Assembly: GCF_963855985.1 (NCBI RefSeq)
Contig: NC_087107.1
Coordinates: 6,944,001-7,008,000 of the forward strand
Length of the DNA: 64,000 bases
Reading direction: 5' to 3'
DNA from: Ostrinia nubilalis
Taxonomy: Eukaryota; Arthropoda; Insecta; Lepidoptera; Crambidae
Position 1 is the stretch's first letter. Each line of letters begins with the position of its first letter. Shown piece by piece: positions 42,413-54,281 of the stretch. The position numbers and the translations under genes were made by a program. The notes beneath the pieces are model-generated. The model did not search any database, was not told where the DNA came from, and saw only the letters and a list, made by a program, of their open reading frames with translations.

Positions 42413-44626
42413 TTATTGTCATTTTCTGTGATGTAGAGAAAAATATGTTGTACTTTGTCAAAGGGCTATTTTAAGTTTTGCGAAACATAATGTAACGTTG
42501 AATGTTTTTTAACATCAGAAAAACACCATACAGATTTCGTGAGAATCTATACCAAAATGATGATGACTAATTTGTGTATTTAGGTATGTTTATTTGTATG
42601 TAACACAGTCTATTTAGTTAAAAGCTTCGCTTTGTTTTTTTTACTATTCCCTCGGTGCTTACGCATTATTGTGGCAGAAAGAAATCTGGGGTATGATCGT
42701 TAAAAACAATGTTTATTGTTTTGTCAATGTCATTCAGACAACTGTTTGACCTTTGACCTAAGCAAGCAATGTAATCAAACAATATTTCTTGATTAACTCA
42801 ACGTGCAAATTGTATAATCATAATCTCTTTGGGAAGCGACCGCGAGCGGTTCCGACGCCTCGATAATCCATTTAAAGTTGCTCGGAGGTAGTGTTGCCAG
42901 GTCAGATCTTAAATCGGGACTAAGCAACGGGACACTGCATAATTAGATTCACTTGTGTAGGTTCTGTAATTTAAAAAATGTACAACAGCAATTAAGGAAC
43001 AATATTACATACAAAATATCACAAAAATGTTTTGAGGTAAACGTGTTCAAAAGCAAACCTTTTATTGGTATCTGTGAAGCCCTATAAGTAAGCTAAATAC
43101 GAGTATGAGCTAGTTTTAGGATTCGTGGAACTGTCCAGCCGCCTACGGAGATCGAAATAGCTTTCCTCGAATCTCGACGCGGTCCGATGCTGATACCGTT
43201 AGGTTATTTTTGCCAAATATAAATATAAAACCAATTAATAAGCTTTTATAAGTCTTCTTCACCCTACGTCCGACTAAACTAAGGGGTAGTTCGTACAAAC
43301 GTGTAGCGTTCCTTCAGTGATCAACTGGGACACTTGAAATAGGGACATCTTCAAACAGAGTGACAACACTACTCGGAACTCATCTTAGCGATTGGGCCCG
43401 TCGCCGCCGACTCATTGGATTTGCAAGCAAAGAACGATTTAAACATTTAACCGAGGCAGTATTCAAAGGTTAATAACAGCTTAGGAACGCCTGGAAGAGA
43501 ATTCGATAGATAATTGGGTTACGAGAATAATTAAATAACAATTAACTCTCTCAGCATAAACATTGAACCACTGATTAAAGGAAACATAGGCATTCCAAGT
43601 TTACGGACTTAAAATTCTTCCTTTCTGATGTGTTCGGTAAAAGCTGAATAGGTATATCGTAGATCATAGTATTTCGACTGATATGTGCCTTTAGGTAAAA
43701 AATATCAGCATGTGACCTTTAGTGGATAAAAAATCACAGTCCATTGGGCTAGTATTCGATTTGCCATACTAACGAACGCTTCAAGACTATTTGTTTATAA
43801 ATTCTTCGAACTGTTTTAAATATTTGATAGCCAGCATTTTAACGCGACCGGAATAATAAAGCAGTTTAACTGGACGTTTATATCATGTATTTATCTTAAT
43901 GGCTAACTTACCAAAGAACATTTAAGTGGAGTTAAGCTCGTTAAGTTAATAAACAACGAGTAAACAGACAATCTAAGCGGTTAACGGACTACAGAGGAGC
44001 ATTTGCGAATTACTTTTTAAATATTAAAGTCAAGATTTACTGTGAATTGCAAAATGGCGCTTTTAAGTAACACAGATTGTGGTTTGTAACAGGGCAACGT
44101 AAGAGATGCTGTGGTTGTTTTGGACAGTAATATTTAGGTTAGGTACCTACATACTTATTTACTAAGCAGATATTCGAGTGGGTTTATAATACCCGCTCAT
44201 GACAGAATCATATTTATTTTCCGACAGTGAAATATTCTAATGGAATCAAAAAATAAGGATTAAGAAAAAATATAATATATTATTCAGGGAAATACCACAG
44301 AGGCATTAGGGGAAATATGTAAGTATAGCTTCTCTACTGCAATTCTCACAATTTCTCTCTTCTTCCGATCGTGTTGTAAATGTAGCTGCAGGTAACTAGG
44401 TGGCTTTAAGCCAAGAGACGGCCGCTGAAGTTGGTCTTTTGTAGGGTCCGCCGCGAGAACACTCCGCAACTATTGTTCGCGGGTCTCTTTGACAAGCGTT
44501 TTGTCTTCCGAAAGCGGCCCGTTTAAAACTAAGATGTCAGCGCGAATTCTTATTGTTGGAGACACTGAATAGGTACTTTAATAAAATGTTTGGTACTTTT
44601 CTTTTGTTTATCTTGACTTGTTTTCA
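42413..44626. other. Non-coding, nothing recognised
   Basis: AT-rich sequence with short GC-rich patches near 42830, 43130 and 44420 but no supported ORF, RNA or repeat boundary. Confidence 0.45.
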
Positions 44627-44745
44627 TCTATACTTATAATAAATCTGTAGAGAGGTCAATTCTGTACATGAAATATATTTTCAAAATAACTATCAGGGGG
44701 TGATTAGTGATCGATACTGATGCCAAAAATGCAATCAGTAAAATT

Positions 44746-44786
<41 letters not shown>

Positions 44787-45406
44787 ATGTTCCTTATAGA
44801 AACAAAAACTACTCGACGGATCTTAACGAAACTTGGCACAATTATTCTTCATACACCTGGGCAGGTTATAGGATACTTAGGAATTCCCACGGGAACGGGC
44901 ATTAGCGGGAAAATCCTTTTGTATGAAAAATCTAAACCGCTTAAGTTAGACGCTTGAAATTTGGCAAGCAGGTATCTTAGTAAACTTGAAGCTTAGTTAT
45001 AACAGGATATTGCAAAATTCCTACGGGAACGGGAATTAGCGAGAAAAAACATTTGTATGAAAAAATCTAAGCCACGTAAGATAGACGCTTGAAATTTGGC
45101 ATGCAGGTACCTTAGTAAATTTAAAGCTTAGTTACAACAGGATATTGCAAAATTCTCACGGGAACGGGAGTTAGCGGGAAAAAACATTTGTATGAAAAAA
45201 TCTAAACCGCGTAAGTTAGACGCTTAAAATTTGGCATGCAGGTCCCTTAGTAAACTTAAAGCTTAGTTACAACAGGATATTGCGAAATTCCAACAGGAAC
45301 GGGAGTTAGCGGAAAAAAACATTTGTATGAAAAAATCTAAACCGCGTAAGATAGATGAAGGGGGTAAAACGGGATCCACGCGTACGAAGTCGCGGGCGGC
45401 CGCTAG
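44627..45406 (+). mobile_element. Non-autonomous Helitron with internal tandem repeat
   Basis: 780 bp: 5' TCTATACTTATAATAAATCT, 3' CGCGGGCGGCCGCTAG, inserted between A (44626) and T (45407) with no duplication, as Helitrons do. A (CTGT)n tract at about 44748-44786 and four tandem units of 134-135 bp (starts CGGGAACGGG at 44890, 45024, 45159, 45294) fill the interior. No Rep/helicase gene. Confidence 0.85.
44748..44786. repeat. (CTGT)n microsatellite
   Basis: About nine CTGT units within the Helitron. The opposite-strand copy at 46139-46160 has only about four. Confidence 0.85.
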
Positions 45407-45787
45407 TCGTACATAATTTCTTCATTACTGAAGATACTACTTTATTTCTTTAATTATTTAGTTCAATACACAGATCACAGAAACTAAGGGAGATGTAGCA
45501 AGGGGGCAGGGCCGGTGTCGCAGCAATATGCCCAAAAACAGAACACATTGCTCGTGAAAGCAATTATGATAGCAGCGACGTCATAATGTAAACAGTTTAC
45601 ATTGCTTGCGTAGTTTTAAAGATTTTTCGAACGTTGAGTACCATTACCGCAATGGATAATGAGCACATAATATTTGATTACTTTGTGTGTTTGATTACTT
45701 GTAAGGAGACACTACTCTATATCTCTATGGTTCAATGAGTTCATAAAATATTTAACCAGCCAGCTGCAGCTACAATTTTATTTTGAA
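45407..45787. other. Spacer between head-on Helitrons
   Basis: 381 bp of AT-rich unique-looking sequence between the 3' ends of two Helitrons; no gene. Confidence 0.6.
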
Positions 45788-46285
45788 CTAGCGGCCGCCC
45801 GCGACTTCGTACGCGTGGATCCCGTTTTACCCCCTTCATCTATCTTATGCGGTTTAGATTTTTTCATACAAATGTTTTTTCCCGCTAACTCCCGTTCCCG
45901 TAGGAATTTTGGAATAGCCTGTTGTAACTAAGCTTTAAGTTTACTAAGATACCTGCATGCCAAATTCCAAGCGTCTAACTTAAGCGGTTTAGATTTTTCA
46001 TACAAAAGGATTTTCCCGCTAATTCCCGTTCCCGTGGTAATACCTAAGTATACTATAACCTGCCCAGGAGTATGAACAATAATTGTACAAAGTTTCGTTA
46101 AAATCCGTCGAGTAGTTTTTGTTTCTATAAGGAACATACAGACGGACAGACAGACAGACATCAAAAATTTTACTGATTGCATTTTTGGCATCAGTATCGA
46201 TCACTAATCACCCCCTGATAGTTATTTTGAAGATATATTTCATGTACAGAATTAACCTCTCTACAGATTTATTATAAGTATAGGA
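45788..46285 (-). mobile_element. Non-autonomous Helitron, opposite orientation
   Basis: 498 bp; on the - strand it starts TCCTATACTTATAATAAATC and ends CGCGGGCGGCCGCTAG, flanked by A and T in Helitron fashion. Closely related to 44627-45406, but carries fewer 135-bp units and a shorter CTGT tract. The two 3' ends face each other across 381 bp. Confidence 0.83.
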
Positions 46286-46821
46286 TAGTAATAATGAGCC
46301 TCCCGCGGTTTTCATTCATCAAAAGCCAGACTTCTTCTTTATTACGCCTTCTTTAGTATGCATATGTCATTTCTATTCGTATATCAAAACACGTGCTATA
46401 ACTACTTGAAAGTTGCAGATATTTTTATAAAATTATGAATTTTATAAAAGTATCTGCGGTTTTCATATTCGTTCTAGAACTGCACAATCGTGGCTTAACA
46501 CCATTATTCTCGATACAACCTGCGACTGTCAGGTAAGGCTGCGCAAAGCTCGCAAATGCCAGACGCACCGCCGCCGCGGGCTACAGCGATTTGTAGGGAA
46601 GGAAGGAAAGTTAATGCTGGACTGTCAAACTTGGAGAGAAAAGTGTTGTGGTTTTACTCTCGTATTTAAAGTTATCGTAAACTTATGAAGCTTAATTATG
46701 TTAAAATTAATTAATAGATAGCGCAGTGACTTCTACACGGGCCCGTTTTGTTTGGAATATTTAAATCTGATAACCAGACTGCATTGAAGAGTGTAGCCAG
46801 GATCTACAGCTTGATAGTCAA

Positions 46822-47015
46822 CTAGCGGCCGCCCGCGACTTCGTACGCGTGGATCCCGTTTTACCCCTTAGGGATACTTAGAGTTTCGTAAAATCCTTTC
46901 TTAGCGGATGCCTGCGTCATAACATCTACCTGCATGCCTTTCAGCCCTATCCATCCAGTGGTTTGGGCTGTGCGTTGATAGATCACAATGTCAATCAGTC
47001 AGTCACCTTTGAGTT
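46822..47015 (-). mobile_element. Short non-autonomous Helitron
   Basis: CTAG terminus at 46822-46825 (- strand 3' end CGCGGGCGGCCGCTAG). The body matches the 36.0-kb Helitron (CATAACATCTACCTGCATGC, GGTTTGGGCTG, TTGATAGATCAC). The 5' end is not sharply defined. Confidence 0.7.
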
Positions 47016-47778
47016 ATACATATAATTTAAATTTCATTTTAGTTCTGAAACGCAATCTAACAACAGTATGTCTCAGTAGTCACCCAAACACAAAAGATGT
47101 GAAGAAAACTATAGAAAATATACATAAAACAAAATGTTGAATTCCGCTTTTCAATACCGAAGCGCATTGGTTTCAAGTATTGATTTGAGAATTTGCTATC
47201 CCAACTTGCACAATACTGGATGGAAAATGGAAACTCTTGCATGAAAGAATTCCAAGCAGATTGGTTTTGCTAGCCTCGCATGAGCTACGTGATTTGAAAC
47301 CACGGCCAATTCAGCCATGGACAAAAATAGTAGAGTTTAAATTTAAGTTTTCTTAAAATATTTCAAATTAATTAAAGACAGACGGAAACTATGTACAGAT
47401 AAAGTATAAATAAAAAGATTTATTATAAAGGGACCTAGGTCCCTTTATGCTAAAGAAAAACTGTAAGAAAAATTCATAGTTTAGAAAATTCAAAAGACTC
47501 GTATGTGTGATTTAGTAACTAAAATCTTTTTTTGTTAGGCAAACCTTTATTAAGATCTCTCTTTTATACGAGATTTGGTCCTAAAGCCTTATTTAAGCTA
47601 AGTATCTCAGTAAACTTGATCTGCTTTTAATTTTATTTGCACTTTAAAATAAACATATTTACTGTGTTATTAACACAAAACTTATTAAAAATTTTGATAT
47701 TATTAGTAGAAATACTAATATTTCTGTGACGACCTCTGATTTAAACTAAGAGGGACGACAACAGACAGGTCTTTAAAA
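47016..47778. other. Non-coding, nothing recognised
   Basis: AT-rich; no supported feature before the LINE frame begins. Confidence 0.5.
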
Positions 47779-50597
47779 GGTTTTAATATTGTTCATCAAA
47801 ATTTACAAGGCCTGGCTGGCAAAGAATTAGAATTAGAATTGTTTTTAAAAAAGTACAATGTCCACGTATTATGCATAACAGAACATTGGCTTAAAAAATA
47901 TGAATTAATGTTTTATATAGGTAATTATAAAGTTTGTAGTTCGTTCACCAGGGAGTCGGCTATTAGAGGGGGGTCACTCATACTATTAAATAACCAATTT
48001 AAATGCAAAGAAAGGAAAGATATTGTTTCACTCTCAGTCGAACGAACTATTGAGCTTGCGTGTGCAGAGCTAGAGCAGTATATAATTGTAAGTGTGTACA
48101 AGCCCCCATCTGCAAATTACCAATTATTCGAATCCACTATGGAGGAAGTCTTAAAAAAGGTATTTAAATCAAATAAGAAAGTGGTTGTATGTGGAGATTT
48201 TAATATAGATTTATTAGATAATACTCAATATAAAATAAGATTCTTAAACCTGTTAAAATCTTTTAACTTATTAAACCTCTTCAATGAGCCTACTAGAATC
48301 ACTCCAACATCAGCTACTTGCTTAGATAATATTTTTTGTAACTGTAATATTCAAAGTAAATCAATAATTAATTGCCTTAGTTCAGATCATAGTGGACAAT
48401 TGGCCACATTTGAACACCATCATGTCCCTAGTACAGTGGATGTTGTTTGTAGGCCAATAACAACTAACCGAATTGACAAATTCAAGAAAAACATTTGTGG
48501 TAGTATTGATAAACTAATAATAAATGACAATAATGTTGATCGAATGTATGAGGATCTATTCAGTGTAGTGAGTGATGAGTTCAAAACCACATTCCCACAG
48601 AAAAAGATCCGAATAAATTCGATAAAATGTAAATTTGACGACTGGGCTACAACCGGCATTCACAAGAGTAGAAATAAAATGTATGAATTATATAGACTTA
48701 AAGCTGATACGCAAGATCCGAATGTTATAGAATACGTTAAAAATTACTCGAAAATATTTAAAAAGGTTTGTGTGGCTGCAAAATCAAATCATCTTCGAGA
48801 CATGATTTTAAATTCTAATAATAAAGCTAAGGCTACTTGGAACATAATAAATAAACAAACATGTAAAAATAAATCGAAGGATAACACCTTCTCACTGAAA
48901 GTCGGAAATGAAGTTATAAATTCAGATACAGATTTTGCAACCACATTTGAGACATTCTTCTCAAACATTGCGTCCGAAACAACTAAAGCATTGAATTCAT
49001 CGCCAATTCTTGCAGAGTCTCTCTTAAAATCTAATGTCACCGAGTGCCAGTCTCTACTCCAGTTCAGGCATATAGATTGTAATACAGTAATTAAAACCTT
49101 CAGAGAATTGAATATGAAAAAAACCGAGGACCTTTTTTTTTTTATATTAATATTGACACCATAGCTCCTCACCTTGCATTCATTTTTAACACATGCATTG
49201 ATCAGGGTTGCTTTCCTAGTTTAATGAAATTAAGTAAAATAATCCCATTGTTCAAGGCTGGTGATAAATGTGACCCCTCTAATTTTCGGCCGATTTCTAT
49301 TTTACCAGTACTTAGCAAAATTTTTGAGAAAATTATATTTCATCAACTTCTTTCTCATTTTATTATCAACAAATTACTTCACAATAAACAATTTGGTTTT
49401 ACCAAAGGTAGAAGTACTACTGACGCTGGAGTAGCACTACTGAAACACGTCTTTGATGCTTGGGAGAGTAAAAAAGACGCTGTTGGTATTTTTTGTGACC
49501 TTTCAAAAGCGTTTGATTGTGTAGACCACCAAACCTTACTAAAAAAATTGCGACATTATGGTGTTTCGGATGAGGCACTTGATCTGTTGAACTCGTATCT
49601 CACAGGCAGAAAGCAAAAAGTTTGTATTAATGGAACTGAGTCTTCTGGAGCACCTCTTACCATGGGTGTGCCGCAGGGATCGATATTGGGACCTTTGCTA
49701 TTTCTTATTTATATTAATGACCTTCCCTACTTTGTAAAAGATCTATGTGATATTGTGTTATTTGCTGATGACACATCTCTCATTTTCAAAGTTGATAGAG
49801 GTAAAGTAAACCTTGATGATATAAATGACACACTCTCACAGGTTTTGCATTGGTTTACTGTTAACAACTTATTGTTAAATGCAAACAAAACTAAGTGCAT
49901 TAAATTTACCTTACCTAATGTGAGGCAGGTTCCCACACAGTTGATGGTGAAGAATGAACCATTAAATAGCATAAGTTCCACAACATTCTTGGGAATCACT
50001 TTGGATTCTAAACTTCAGTGGGGTCCTCATATTGAAACCTTGTCAGCAAGGCTCAGTTCAGCTGCTTTTGCAATGAGAAAGATAAGGCAATTAACTGACA
50101 TTGAAACGGCAAGGCTAGTTTATTTTAGCTATTTTCACAGTATAATGTCATACGGCATATTGTTGTGGGGCTCAGCTGCGGACATTGAAACTGTGTTTGT
50201 TCTGCAGAAGAGAGCAGTGCGGGCCATTTATAACCTTGGACCCCGATTTTCCTTGAGAGAATTCTTTAAGGAGATTAATATACTGACAGTAGCTTCACAG
50301 TTCATTTATGAAAACCTTTTATATGTTCGCAAAAATATAGAGCAATTTACTAGAAAGAGTGATTTACACAAGTTCAATACAAGAAACAAAAATAAACTTG
50401 CCGTTCCAAATTTCAGACTGCACAAGATTGGTAATTCATTTATGGGGAAATGTATTAAACTTTTCAATAAATTACCACAAACTGTTGTAGAATTGCCCAT
50501 TCATAAATTTAAAGCACATATCAAAAGCACCTTAATGAAAAAGGGCTACTATAAAGTTGATGATTATATAAAAGATAAAAATGTTTGGAATGTTTAA
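47779..50597 (+). pseudogene. Daphne/CR1-like LINE ORF2, frameshifted
   Basis: Endonuclease part 47779-49164: FNIVHQNLQGLAG, ITEHWLKKYE, SVYKPPSANY, CGDFNIDLL, SSDHSGQLA. RT part about 49143-50597: KIIPLFKAGDKCDPSNFRPI, QFGFTKGRST, DLSKAFDCVDH, GVPQGSILGPLLFL, FADD, then TTFLGITLDSKLQW and a conserved C-terminal region. The two parts are in different frames. The shift occurs at an 11-T tract (49133-49143), where KKTEDL is followed in the other frame by YINIDTIAPHLAFIF. The endonuclease and RT motifs are otherwise preserved. No ORF1 was recognised upstream, so the copy is 5'-truncated or the start is lost. The clade is judged from motif style, not a tree. Confidence 0.82.
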
Positions 50598-50818
50598 CTA
50601 CCTAGCTCGCATCAATACTTATGATTATAATTTTTTGTATATTCTAAAGACTGTAAACCCTTGAAAAGGAGGCTGACAATAGTGACTGAGTTTCTTGCGC
50701 TGCTTCTTCTCAGCACTGGCCCATTTATTGTCCCGAAGCAGTGGTAGGGTTAATATTGGGACGTGTAAAAGTGCTTTCTAAAAGCCTATTTGCAAAAATA
50801 AATGAATTTTTATTTTAT
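50598..50818 (+). mobile_element. 3' UTR of the Daphne/CR1-like LINE
   Basis: Contains GAGTTTCTTGCGCTGCTTCT and ACGTGTAAAAGTGCTTTCT, ending in AATAAATGAATTTTTATTTT. Blocks shared with 42290-42412. Confidence 0.65.
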
Positions 50819-53345
50819 TTTACATAAAAATACAAGTAACTATACACTTTTGAACACGTCTTTTTCTAAATACGGCTCGATTTTCGTCTACTAGTACAGA
50901 TTATGGACCATAATGTCTTTTAAAACGACCGAGGATCGAACTAACATCTTCTTACTGAAGCGTTTTCCCGCAACCCCGGCTATAAAGCTCGTACATGGGC
51001 GCAAATTGCACAAGATTGTGCTAATCGCCTATAAAATGCATGCTTTGGATATAAAAACTATTTCAAGCCTTAGAGATTCACCGAAAAGGTCGCTCTACTA
51101 TTCCAAATATTGTTACTTTTAGTTTTAGCTTATTTGCGCCTCTGTGGACCTACTTTTCAGTTTTGATACAGCTAATTTGTTTGTTAGTTGTTATAACTCA
51201 AGAATGTAGTAGTATTCAAAATTCCCTAACTTTCAAACTGTGTCCTGTTTATGACACTTTTTTTAAGTTGCAATTTTTTTTTTCATTTCGTATCTAAAGA
51301 AATCGTCAATCATGCAAAAAAATAACGTATAACTTTATTATTTTCGTGTGTTTATCGTGAATTTAATGTTGTTCAAATAAATAAATTTTATGTTCATAAT
51401 AAAATGTGAAATCTTGAAGTCACTAAGGCAGGAGTAGGTACTGTTCTATTCAATATTTTAAGAATGACTTTATGAAATAGGTAAGATCAATTTTAATGCT
51501 AATTATAATTAAAACGCGGTTACCTATTGTATGGTATTTTGAATTAGCCTACGATTGTCTGTGGTTTAACTTGATTCAAATAAGCCGCAACTAAACCGCC
51601 TGTGGTTTTGTTCAATTGTTTATGGATTAAGCAGCTTACACACCGAACCCGCCAACCCGCCAAGTCGTCGACTTTTGACATATTTCAAAAGTCATAGAAA
51701 GTACAAATCGTCGACACAATATTTCTTTTTAACCCCGGCGGGTTTGGTTCTTTAGTTTAACAAGTATTGTAATATTTTCAAATCCATTGGAATGGTTGTA
51801 GGTATTCCTTCACGCTCCAGTGCCTATGCCCTGCTTATGTGACCAATAACAAATGGAGGTTCACACTACTCCGTCTCTTGGGTCCGAGCGGATTAGTGGA
51901 AGGACTTGTAAGTTAAGTGGCAACCTTAGGGGTTATCAAACCACACTTGGGCTTCAAATTAGGCTTAGCTGTAAACAAATAGGAGGCTTTTTCTTACTTG
52001 AAATACCTAGGTCCACATTACAATTTCATAAAGCACCCATTACTTAAAACAACATCAGGCGAATGCGATATAAACCCACACTAGATTTTACAGAATACAG
52101 ATGCCAATTTTCATAATAGGTAGGTACTTAGTATAAACGAGAAAGTTAATGAGAATTTCTGGATGACTGTCTGTCTTTCACGCAATTACTATCACTACTA
52201 CTACAACTACAAACTACTAATCACGTATTTAGATGGCATGTTTAAACATAAGAATGTTACCTAATATCAAAACAAGTACTAGGTATCTTAAATCGTAAGC
52301 TCGTAAAAGTACGTCAATACGTTAGTTTAATGATTTAGATGAGACTGGTCTTCTATTCATTGCTTATCATATACCTATAGGTTGTTTTGCATGTAGGTTG
52401 CTTAAATTTAGCACAGCCACCACTCATCTCTACAGCATACCTACGAGTAATTAACTTCTCCTAAGGGAAAAAAGTGATCACTGCACCGTTCCAGGTTCCA
52501 GCTCTAAAACAAGAACCTATGAAATGCCCAAAGCATTTAACGTGGCCCGTTAAAAGTCTCGCTTTTTCTATTTGGACTTTTACATTTCGGAGCAAAATCT
52601 TCATGCTCTTATGTCTATCAAAATAGAGCTTAAAATGGCGCAATTCTAAATACCTATTTGAACTAATTGGTGCTTGGTATTTGGACGGTTTGCAGCGTCC
52701 ATCGACGAATTAAAGCAAACATGGCATTTGAATCAATTGACCAATTTTCAGCTATCAAAGTTATTGGTGTTCTGTGTCAGTCAGTGCTTTTACGTGACTG
52801 GAGTGGATGTTAAATATTTGTGTCTTGAATTTGATTTCAGTTCAAATACCAAAATCTTGAATAAACAATCGAATGAGTTATTTCAAATGCTTAGAACGGT
52901 ATGTAAGAAGATTTCTATTCGATTAAAACCAATCAAATACCTGCCTTGCTCTGCATAAAAAACATCTATCTAATAGGTATAAGTACTTTATCAACAAACG
53001 TTTAAAACTCATTTTAATTCAGATAAATAACAACCACACATTATCATAACACTTTACGCGTTCGTTACAGATAAGCCGAATACCTACTTCTGGTGCATTA
53101 CCAGTCTCATCATGGCATGCCCTTAAGCTAATAACGACAGAGCAAGTTGGTGTCACGTTCCGCTTTAATAAATAGCTGCTTCAAAGGAAAATGGGCATAA
53201 ATCAAAAATATTGAAAAAACAGTCAAACAACCACATTCAGACTACGGTCTCGTTTAGTTTGGGAGTGTCAGAGTAAAGTTAGCCGTCAGAGTAGCTTAGA
53301 CACTGCAGTATTTTTGTTAAAAACCGCAATCTGAAATTCCCAAAT
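50819..53345. other. Non-coding, nothing recognised
   Basis: AT-rich. Frames of 60-94 codons have no domain. A short inverted GC-rich block (GTCGTCGACTTTTGACATAT against AAATCGTCGAC, about 51660-51735) may be a decayed MITE. Confidence 0.45.
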
Positions 53346-53815
53346 CGATGGCTCCTACGTATACTGGCGTAAGTGAAAAAAGTAAATTTTACAGGAGAGC
53401 CATTTTAGCGGCCAGAACCATATTTTTGGGTCATATCTTCTGATCTACTAAAACGAATTTAATGAAATTTCACATTTAGCCTTAACATGTAATGCTTTTG
53501 CTACTGCTGTTATCAATTTTTATATTTTTCTTATATATTTTGAGATTTTACGCATTGCCCTTTTACGTCGGCATATTTCTATAATTTCATGTATATTGTT
53601 CAACGTAAAGAGACTTAAATGACAACGTAAATATAATATTTTAAGCGATTACTCTCTTTATTTATGCATGTAATTATTTTAATTGTTATCATGTGCTATA
53701 TCAATAATAAATCAGTTAGAAAAAGTCGTTTAATGTACCGTTTTACGTTTTAACGCAAATACGCCCATATACTGTGCTCGAGATTTAGTTAGGTCTTTTA
53801 ACATAATGTGTCATA

Positions 53816-53967
53816 TTTTAAAAAAATATAAATAACTTGAAAAAATCGAATTGCCTAAGGCGGGAATTGAACCCACGATGCCTTAGGCAGTTCGATTTTT
53901 TCAAGTTATTTATAATTTTCAAATTAGTTTGAGATGCGACTCTTAACGCTAAAAATTATATAACTAT
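53816..53967 (-). mobile_element. tRNA-related SINE-like insert
   Basis: 152 bp flanked by a 13-bp direct repeat ATAATGTGTCATA (53803-53815, 53968-53980). On the - strand it has an A-box-like TAGCGTTAAGAGTCG and, about 85 bases later, GGGTTCAATTCCCGCC, a good B box. Between them the D and anticodon arms are not recognisable. Confidence 0.5.
53853..53890 (-). ncRNA. tRNA acceptor/T-arm minihelix
   Basis: On the - strand GCCTAAG, linker GCATC, GTGGG, seven-base T loop TTCAATT, CCCGC, then CTTAGGC. The outer 7 bp pair perfectly and the T stem pairs with one G-U. This is a tRNA top half with the lower half replaced by 5 nt. It sits within longer AT-rich inverted arms (AAATAACTTGAAAAAATCGA on both sides). 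Expression unknown. Confidence 0.45.
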
Positions 53968-54281
53968 ATAATGTGTCATAATTTATAAATAAAACAATTT
54001 GCTAAATATTTTCATGGCTTTATTTAAGATTTGTATTATAAAAAATATATGTTTATGTAAGCAACTACTCGTATAGATTGACGAATCGTATGATTGGGCT
54101 TTATACGTGGCTTTATACGCACATACGCCTATTTGCCTAAAATTTTATTTTGTATCTAATGGAAAAAAATTTTTTTTTTCTTACTGATGTTATAGATTAG
54201 AGCAAAGTGAAATCATTGCTTAAATAATTGGAAAAAGGCGTAAGCGGCAGTTTCGCCCTTATACGTAGGAGCCATCGAAAT

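Larger units (their letters stand above)
53346..54277. mobile_element. 932-bp TIR element with nested SINE-like insert
   Basis: 18-bp perfect termini CGATGGCTCCTACGTATA, flanked by AAAT on both sides (53342-53345, 54278-54281). AT-rich, no ORF. A second insert with its own 13-bp duplication lies at 53816-53967. Superfamily not resolved (4-bp flank). Confidence 0.75.

Noticed and set aside
44890..45350. Possible CRISPR-like array
   Set aside because: The 135-bp units are contiguous without unique spacers and lie inside a Helitron; simple tandem repeat.
50913..51122. 69-codon ORF after the LINE
   Set aside because: No domain or homology that I recognise and no repeat structure; length expected by chance.
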